Positions 58,681 to 64,000 of a stretch of DNA of 64,000 bases are shown here, piece by piece. The DNA is from Megaustenia siamemsis (taxonomy: Eukaryota > Mollusca > Gastropoda > Stylommatophora > Ariophantidae). The stretch covers positions 56,090,333-56,154,332 of the forward strand of contig JAVIAB010000159.1 in the NCBI GenBank assembly GCA_032433765.1, in the 5' to 3' direction. The first letter of the stretch is position 1. Every line of letters starts with the position of its first letter. Below the pieces are notes generated by a model, which was given only the letters and a program-made list of their open reading frames with translations, made no database searches and was not told where the DNA came from. The translations under genes and the position numbers were made by a program.

Positions 58681-59164
58681 CGAACACACAATTGACGTGG
58701 TCTAATACCACCCCCCCCACCCCGGGAATAATAACGGGAGAATCAGAAGAGAACGCTGCCCGACGTACACGAACTCAGTAGCACGGCCTAGGATCCACTC
58801 TTTGTGTTTGTTATTGCTGATAATTTTGCTCCAGTAACGACTAGATTGTATGGTTTGCTATTTTAGACGTTAATTGTTAACGGTTGTTTAACGTGCGCAA
58901 GAGTACACGGGACCTCCTGTTTATGCCGTTACCCTAACCTGTTCTATTGGCTATTGATATCCTATGTCTAGTCCTATCTGATTCTGATTGAGTAGAGACT
59001 GGAGCATGATAGCAAAGATCGTCAGAGATGGAAAGTCTTGAATGGCTGCCATAAGTTCCGACTTCCGGCTCAAGAGAACAATAGAGTTCCTTTGTGTCCA
59101 CACATTTCCTGGGGAAGTAGGGGCATGATCGCCTACAGTCTATTTTTAGTTTTATTTTATTTAT
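58681..59164. other. Non-coding stretch
   Basis: C-rich run at 58711-58724; otherwise nothing recognised. Confidence 0.35.
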
Positions 59165-59376
59165 TATCTTTATGGTCTAGAGGTAGAGCTTCAGCCTCTG
59201 TACAAACAAATCCTTGGTTTGAATCTCGACCTAGGGAGTGGGGATTTTTCTCTTCCAATCTGTGGTTTCTTGTCGGCTTTACCCTCCCTTGTTCTCTGGG
59301 TGGTGACATCCAATGTGTAGTCACGTGGCGTAATGGCGACAAGGTCCTGCGTGAACTTTTACAGAATTCTTGGTAG
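59165..59376 (+). mobile_element. tRNA-derived SINE, second family
   Basis: A-box-like TGGTCTAGAGGTAGAGC at 59173-59189 and B-box-like GGTTTGAATCTC at 59215-59226 have normal tRNA spacing. The body (CCCTCCCTTGTTCTCTGGGT, GTCACGTGGCGTAATGGCGA) differs from the SINE at 23316-23563. A 112-codon frame spans it and is not taken as a gene. Confidence 0.62.
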
Positions 59377-61735
59377 TTAATTCAAAGAAAGAAAACTAAC
59401 CCAAGTAGCCGTTGTGTTGGGAACAAATGATAACCAATTAAAATCTGCCAATGACGACGATGGATGTGTCAAACACATGCCCACATATCGAGGCTTTCCT
59501 TTAATTAACGACACAATGCATGCTTGCCTACTTAAATGATGAACAGCGAAGACGTGAAAGGGAAATATCAATTATATCTAGACATTAAAACTGCAGAGTA
59601 AAGATATCATTATGTTAATGTTACTTCATATATAATATCATGGAGAAAAACAAACTCGACATAAGTCAAACAATTATTATTGACCAATGCAAACTCATTT
59701 AACATCTTCATGAGCCAGATCAAGAATTACCAACGATCAATATAAGACAATTCCTACATTATTTTGAACACTTCATTGATGTCCACTCGTATTCCTCAAC
59801 CACGTACACTTTTTCTCACAACTGTTCATATTCTTTCAATTATCCCTCAAATGAATAACTTTCTTAGTATTATTTGATAATTCGGTCTTCTTTTTTTTTC
59901 ATAAACTTTTAATTGAAAATGATGTGGCCTTGGACTTACTTTTAGGAAACAGATATGGTGGGACAGCTCTATAGTTTCCTGTTAGATTTGCTGTCCAACA
60001 TATTCTCGTAGTGTGTGAATACTGATTCACATTCATCAGTCCCACTTTGTAGCACACAATATGATTGTAAATCTTCTACCCTGTAGAATATATATAAATG
60101 TATTGTTCAAGACATAGAAATGAATACGGTGTCTAAAGCTTTCTCTGTGGAATGTAAGACAAACAAGACATGAAATAGACTTGTCAAAATAGATAACAAT
60201 ACGCTCAGTAAAACTGACACCAGCAAGGAAATAACAGACACAACGAGGCTACTTTCTTACATAGTTACTCACCACATAGACCTAATGAAACAGAGACAAT
60301 GTTTTCACAAACAGTATGTCCAACTTAGTAGAGAAAACTCGCTGTTTCCAATAAACTGTGTTCTGGACTAATGATTTGTCCATGGCTACATTCTTAACGT
60401 AAGTGATGAGAAATAATTTGCAATAAACTTACGAATTAAAGAAAGAATGAATATAGTGAGCAAGACTGCATTGCAGAAAAAAAACAAATAGAGCATAAAG
60501 CTGCAATAAGAAAAAAACACAAATTGATCAAGAACTTTTAAGCGGCAATGAAACATTGACTTGCAGATGTAGTATCATATACATCACACCTTTCAAGACA
60601 TATGGTAGATATTATCATCGTAGGACGAAATATTGTTTCAAACTCGATTATTATAGCCTAGTTGGTGACCTGCCAGTACAGAACTGACACCTAGTTACTA
60701 ACAGTAACGTACATATTGCATAAAAAAGGAGGCAGTATTAGAACCAAGTAATGCTCTAAACAAATAGGGATAATAGTCTAGCATTGAAGATGCTCCAGAT
60801 GAACGTTGACAAGAAGAGGTTGACAAGAGCAACGACCTACACAATACCAACATTATAGATTGGCAGGCAGCAAGAGTCTGCATGGTGGATACATTTACTA
60901 ACCGTTTACATTGAAATACACTCAAGAACACCACTCTGTAAAATATGTTTCATTATCGTCAGTCACTCAAGTGTTGTTATATTGGAAACAAGCTTCAGTA
61001 GATTGAATGTACAAGTGTGTCATACTATAACAGAACAAGCTGATTTAAACAAACAGGAAAGACAATCATTAGAGCACATCTTCAAACTTAATTTATTCTC
61101 TGATTATAATCATCGACATTATTAAAATACGTACAGCGTGGTATAGATTATACATGTTATTAAACGTGTCTAAGTTTGGCATGAAGTACTGCAAGCATTC
61201 ATGTACAGATGTAACATCAACAACCAAATGATCGATGTAATCAAAGAGATGTTGCAACATTTCAATAGTGCTGGTATTTTTCTAATGTTTTCTGCAAATG
61301 CCACGGAGTGAGCTACGTTTGTTTTGATATCACGAACATGTTGAATATAGTTCTTGAAAGGAATATGGCAGACACCCTAGATGAACATTTAAGAGTCATC
61401 AACATTTGGGACATAATCTGTTTTTCGGTTGATTTAGATAAGCTATCGGCTGATGTGCTTGAAGACCTAGCTGAGTAATTGGTTCAAACTTCAAGATGGT
61501 AAGGCAAGGAAATCAGAGCGTAGACACAAATCTAATGACGAGTCGAACTAGCGACATTCAATGAAACATCTTAATCAATGGAGAAGCAATTTAAACAGCC
61601 TATCATGTATGAAGCAAAACACATTCCTAGGACAACGGACATGGTACTTATTTAAATTTACAAATCATAGACACTCTGATGATCTAGTAAAAGAACGAAC
61701 ATTAGAGTATATGAAAATGATATAATCCGGAATGG
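59377..61735. other. AT-rich non-coding region
   Basis: No transposon, repeat array or gene could be recognised across ~2.3 kb. Confidence 0.4.
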
Positions 61736-61791
61736 TACATATATATATATATATATGAGGATTATGTGTGTATATATCATGGATTATATTA

Positions 61792-61815
61792 TCTTTCTCT
61801 CTTTCTCTCTCTCTC

Positions 61816-61884
<69 letters not shown>
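61792..61884. repeat. Compound (CT)n-(TA)n microsatellite
   Basis: About 27 bp of CT-rich repeat followed by ~33 TA dinucleotides. A shorter TA run lies at 61740-61757. Confidence 0.97.
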
Positions 61885-61888
<4 letters not shown>

Positions 61889-61905
61889 CATATAACTGTA
61901 CAAAC

Positions 61906-62053
61906 CTGCAATTCAATTCCGGAGAGAAATCTTTTGAAATCCAGTTACTATTTTCATCGATTCCCTTTAATTGGCAAACAAGTCGCTGTGCTTTGACTCG
62001 TACCCCAAGTTCTACATCCTGGACGCAAGCTGTCTTTGCTACTAAAAGAGGCC
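61906..62053 (-). CDS. Candidate internal exon of an unidentified gene
   Basis: 148 bp between an acceptor (TTTTGTTTTAAACTTGCAG) and a donor (TGCAG/GTTTGT) on the minus strand, phases 1 and 2. The frame is open through both ends and reads, in part, KTACVQDVELGVRVKAQRL and WISKDFSPELNC. Three cysteines suggest an extracellular domain. Base composition is less AT-rich than its surroundings. I do not recognise the family and found no partner exon in the window. Confidence 0.38.
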
Positions 62054-62244
62054 CTGCAAGTTTAAAACAAAACATAAAAGCAATTTAACAAACTATATTT
62101 GAAACCAGCACAAAGAAACAGGAGACAAATCTCGAGCAAACATTTCATTTTTTTACACAAATTAAACATATACAAATTAATCTGAGTAATTGAATTATTT
62201 GCATCAGAATGCTAAAAATAGATCAGAAAGAAACAATCAACATT

Positions 62245-62468
62245 TGTTGAGCACATCATGCGAAGAGGAAAGCTGGAATACTTGGTTACAACTGGCATAA
62301 TAAAAGGAACGAGAGATCACGGACGACAAAGAGAGAAAATACTGGATATATTGGTGTCATGGCATGGCAAATAGTCAACAACAGAACTGATACGATGCAC
62401 TGTGGATAGAAGATTGTAGAAGGACATGATCGCCTACGCCAACCGGTATGGCACAAGATGATGCTGAT
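62245..62468 (+). pseudogene. Family D LINE 3' fragment
   Basis: Encodes VEHIMRRGKLEYLVTTG, RQREKILDILVSWHGK and KDMIAYANRYGT with two in-frame stops. This is the C-terminus of an RTE-like element; ends in a GATGATGCTGAT tail. Same family as 10745-10981 and 33111-33176. Confidence 0.75.
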
Positions 62469-62469
62469 T

Positions 62470-63100
62470 TAATTATTTGCGGGTCATCATCAATTCACTC
62501 CAAATGTGTTAATAGGTGCTCAGATCCCCTCCTCAGCTGTCCCGCAGTGTCCAGGGACTGACAACAACAGTTATGTGTTGGTCTATTAGTATTCGTATAC
62601 GCCCACTAATGTTTCTCTTTTCTGGCTGTGCCAATCTTAACTCCCATCTCTTTCATCAGAAAGATGTCGACTCATGGTTGTTGAAGTTATGTGCTCTTTT
62701 CTCATCTTGGAGGGCATTGATGATGTCCGCCCGATCCATTTCATGACCGTCCACAACGATAGCGCAGCTACCAACCTGTCCGCTCCTTCATTTGCACCCT
62801 ACCCCAGCATGTCCTGGGACGTAGACAAAGGTGACCGTATGTATTTTTGTCTTTTGCAATGACTCTAACCATTGCATGCGTACAGAGACTGCCTCCGCTT
62901 TCTGTATTATACTCGACGAATCACTCAGTATATCACTATGGCATGGGTGTAGGAATTGTGACTCTAACGTGATGAATGCACTGGTCACGTGGTCACGTCG
63001 TCACTGCCATCACCTCCATCGTCATGCTACTCGTAGTTATAACGTATGAACCACTGTCTTTCTTGACTATTCTGTCTGCCGAGCCTGCTGCTGAGGGCCC
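62470..63100 (-). pseudogene. Family A LINE fragment (RNase H), old copy
   Basis: Minus strand: ILSDSSSIIQKAEAVSVRMQ, WLESLQKTKIHTVTFVYVPG and HAGVGCK match family A RNase H. Many frameshifts. It abuts the tail of the family D fragment. A20-like run at 63106-63125 marks the other edge. Confidence 0.75.
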
Positions 63101-63169
63101 ATCAATTAAAAAAAAAAAAAAAAAACATTAAATACAAAGACGTTCACAGTTACCATGTTAATTCAAGTT

Positions 63170-63250
63170 ATTCAATTTTCTGTATTATTTTCTGTATTAT
63201 TTTCTGCATTATTTTCTGTATTATTTTCTGTATTATTTTTCTGTATTATT
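63170..63250. repeat. 12-bp tandem repeat (TTTTCTGTATTA)n
   Basis: About six units with single-base variation. Confidence 0.88.
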
Positions 63251-63416
63251 TATGTATTATTATATTATTTTCATAATCAGCTATTTAATGTCATTAGCAT
63301 ATTAAGAAATAGTTGTGGTTTCAGCAAATCGTTTCTATTTAGTGGTCAAACATTATGCATGGGATTGAAACTAGATGATGCCACTAACATTTTAGTTGCG
63401 ATTGGTATTGTTATGT

Positions 63417-63870
63417 TGCTTGTTCAATGTATACACTGAGCAAATCTTTAAAAAACATCAATGAGATGCCAGTCTTTAATATTAATGGGAAGACAATCAA
63501 TAACCTAAGATATGCTGATGATACTGTTCTACTAGCAGAAAATCCTAAAGATCTACAACAATTACTTAATGTAATAAACATGACAAGCAAAAAATATGGA
63601 CTAGATATGAATATCAAAAAGACTAAAACTATGATCATAAACAAAGAAAATTCTCAAGACCTACAATTAAATATCACAGTTGAGGGAATACATCTGGAGA
63701 CAGTCGAGAGCTACAACTACCAGGGGCATACTATAACCAATGATGGGAAATGCAAAACTGAAATAAACAAAAGAATAGGTATGGCAAACAGTAATTTTAA
63801 TGCCATGAAAAATATACTAACACCAAAACAAATATCAGCAGGGCTGAAACTATATATACAAAAGTTATGA
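63417..63870 (+). pseudogene. Family B LINE fragment with intact YADD box
   Basis: Open for ~147 codons: FNVYTEQ-like start, NNLRYADDTVLLAENPKDLQ (catalytic YADD intact), MTSKKYGLDMNIKKTKTMII, TVEGIHLETVESYNYQGHTI and KRIGMANSNFNAMKNIL. Truncated at both ends; the right end runs into a TA-rich repeat. Confidence 0.75.
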
Positions 63871-63950
63871 CGTATATATAAAAAAAGTCATACATAAATA
63901 TAAGTAAATAGATAGATGGAAAGACAAACACACAGACAGACATACATAAG

Positions 63951-63996
<46 letters not shown>

Positions 63997-64000
63997 TATG
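63871..64000. repeat. TA-rich simple repeat to the window edge
   Basis: (TA)n and TATATG/ATAAGTA runs; continues beyond the window. Confidence 0.85.

Noticed and set aside
55567..58705. Long frames of 23-residue repeats on both strands
   Set aside because: Explained by a 69-bp minisatellite. Frames are open on both strands alike and broken by an indel and stops within the array.
59038..59376. 112-codon open frame
   Set aside because: It runs across a tRNA-derived SINE and reads into its promoter boxes.
60698..60934. 78-codon frame on the minus strand
   Set aside because: No recognisable motif, low complexity and no splice context.

Overview
This window looks like animal nuclear DNA, most likely from a lophotrochozoan and probably a gastropod mollusc. 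The two real protein-coding loci are large minus-strand exons for receptors of the GRL101 type (first described in the pond snail Lymnaea): a vWA-like segment, a C-type lectin-like domain, LDL-receptor class A modules, leucine-rich repeats and a rhodopsin-class seven-helix bundle. The rest is AT-rich, intron-like or intergenic DNA packed with decayed non-LTR retrotransposons, a Penelope-like element, SINEs and very long minisatellites. There are no bacterial operons, ribosome-binding sites or CRISPR arrays.

Layout. 1-14 kb is a retroelement graveyard. It holds two inverted copies of a LINE with RT and RNase H domains (family A), a nearly full-length RTE element (C) inserted in another RTE-like element (B) with a 10-bp target-site duplication, and many 3' fragments of further families. 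All are scattered through an old degenerate ~45-bp repeat. 14.5-18.3 kb is receptor exon 1 (R1). 18.6-26.4 kb holds an I-like LINE (F) and a mosaic of RTE-like fragments cut by SINEs. 27.0-30.7 kb is receptor exon 2 (R2), a close paralog with one frameshift. 30.9-41.4 kb holds an inverted F copy, a decayed Penelope-like element with terminal repeats and hammerhead-like remnants, and 33-, 52- and 60-bp minisatellites. A 55-bp signal-peptide exon with a phase-1 splice donor lies at 41.44-41.50 kb. 42-64 kb is mostly non-coding: an 18-bp array (2.5 kb), a pentamer array grown from a LINE tail, a 41-bp array, a 69-bp array (3.1 kb), SINEs, LINE fragments and one or two possible small exons.

How the genes fit together. 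R1 and R2 lie head to tail on the minus strand. Both begin at a phase-1 splice acceptor after a pyrimidine-rich tract. The 55-bp exon at 41.5 kb ends in phase 1 and encodes an initiator Met plus a hydrophobic leader, so it is a natural first exon for R2. I found no separate first exon for R1, so one leader exon may serve two alternative terminal receptor exons. R1 has lost three conserved class-A GPCR switch residues, and R2 carries a one-base frameshift, so neither can be assumed to be a normal signalling receptor.

Limits. Family assignments rest on reading translated motifs by eye. No alignments, database searches or expression data were used. Element boundaries without a target-site duplication are approximate.
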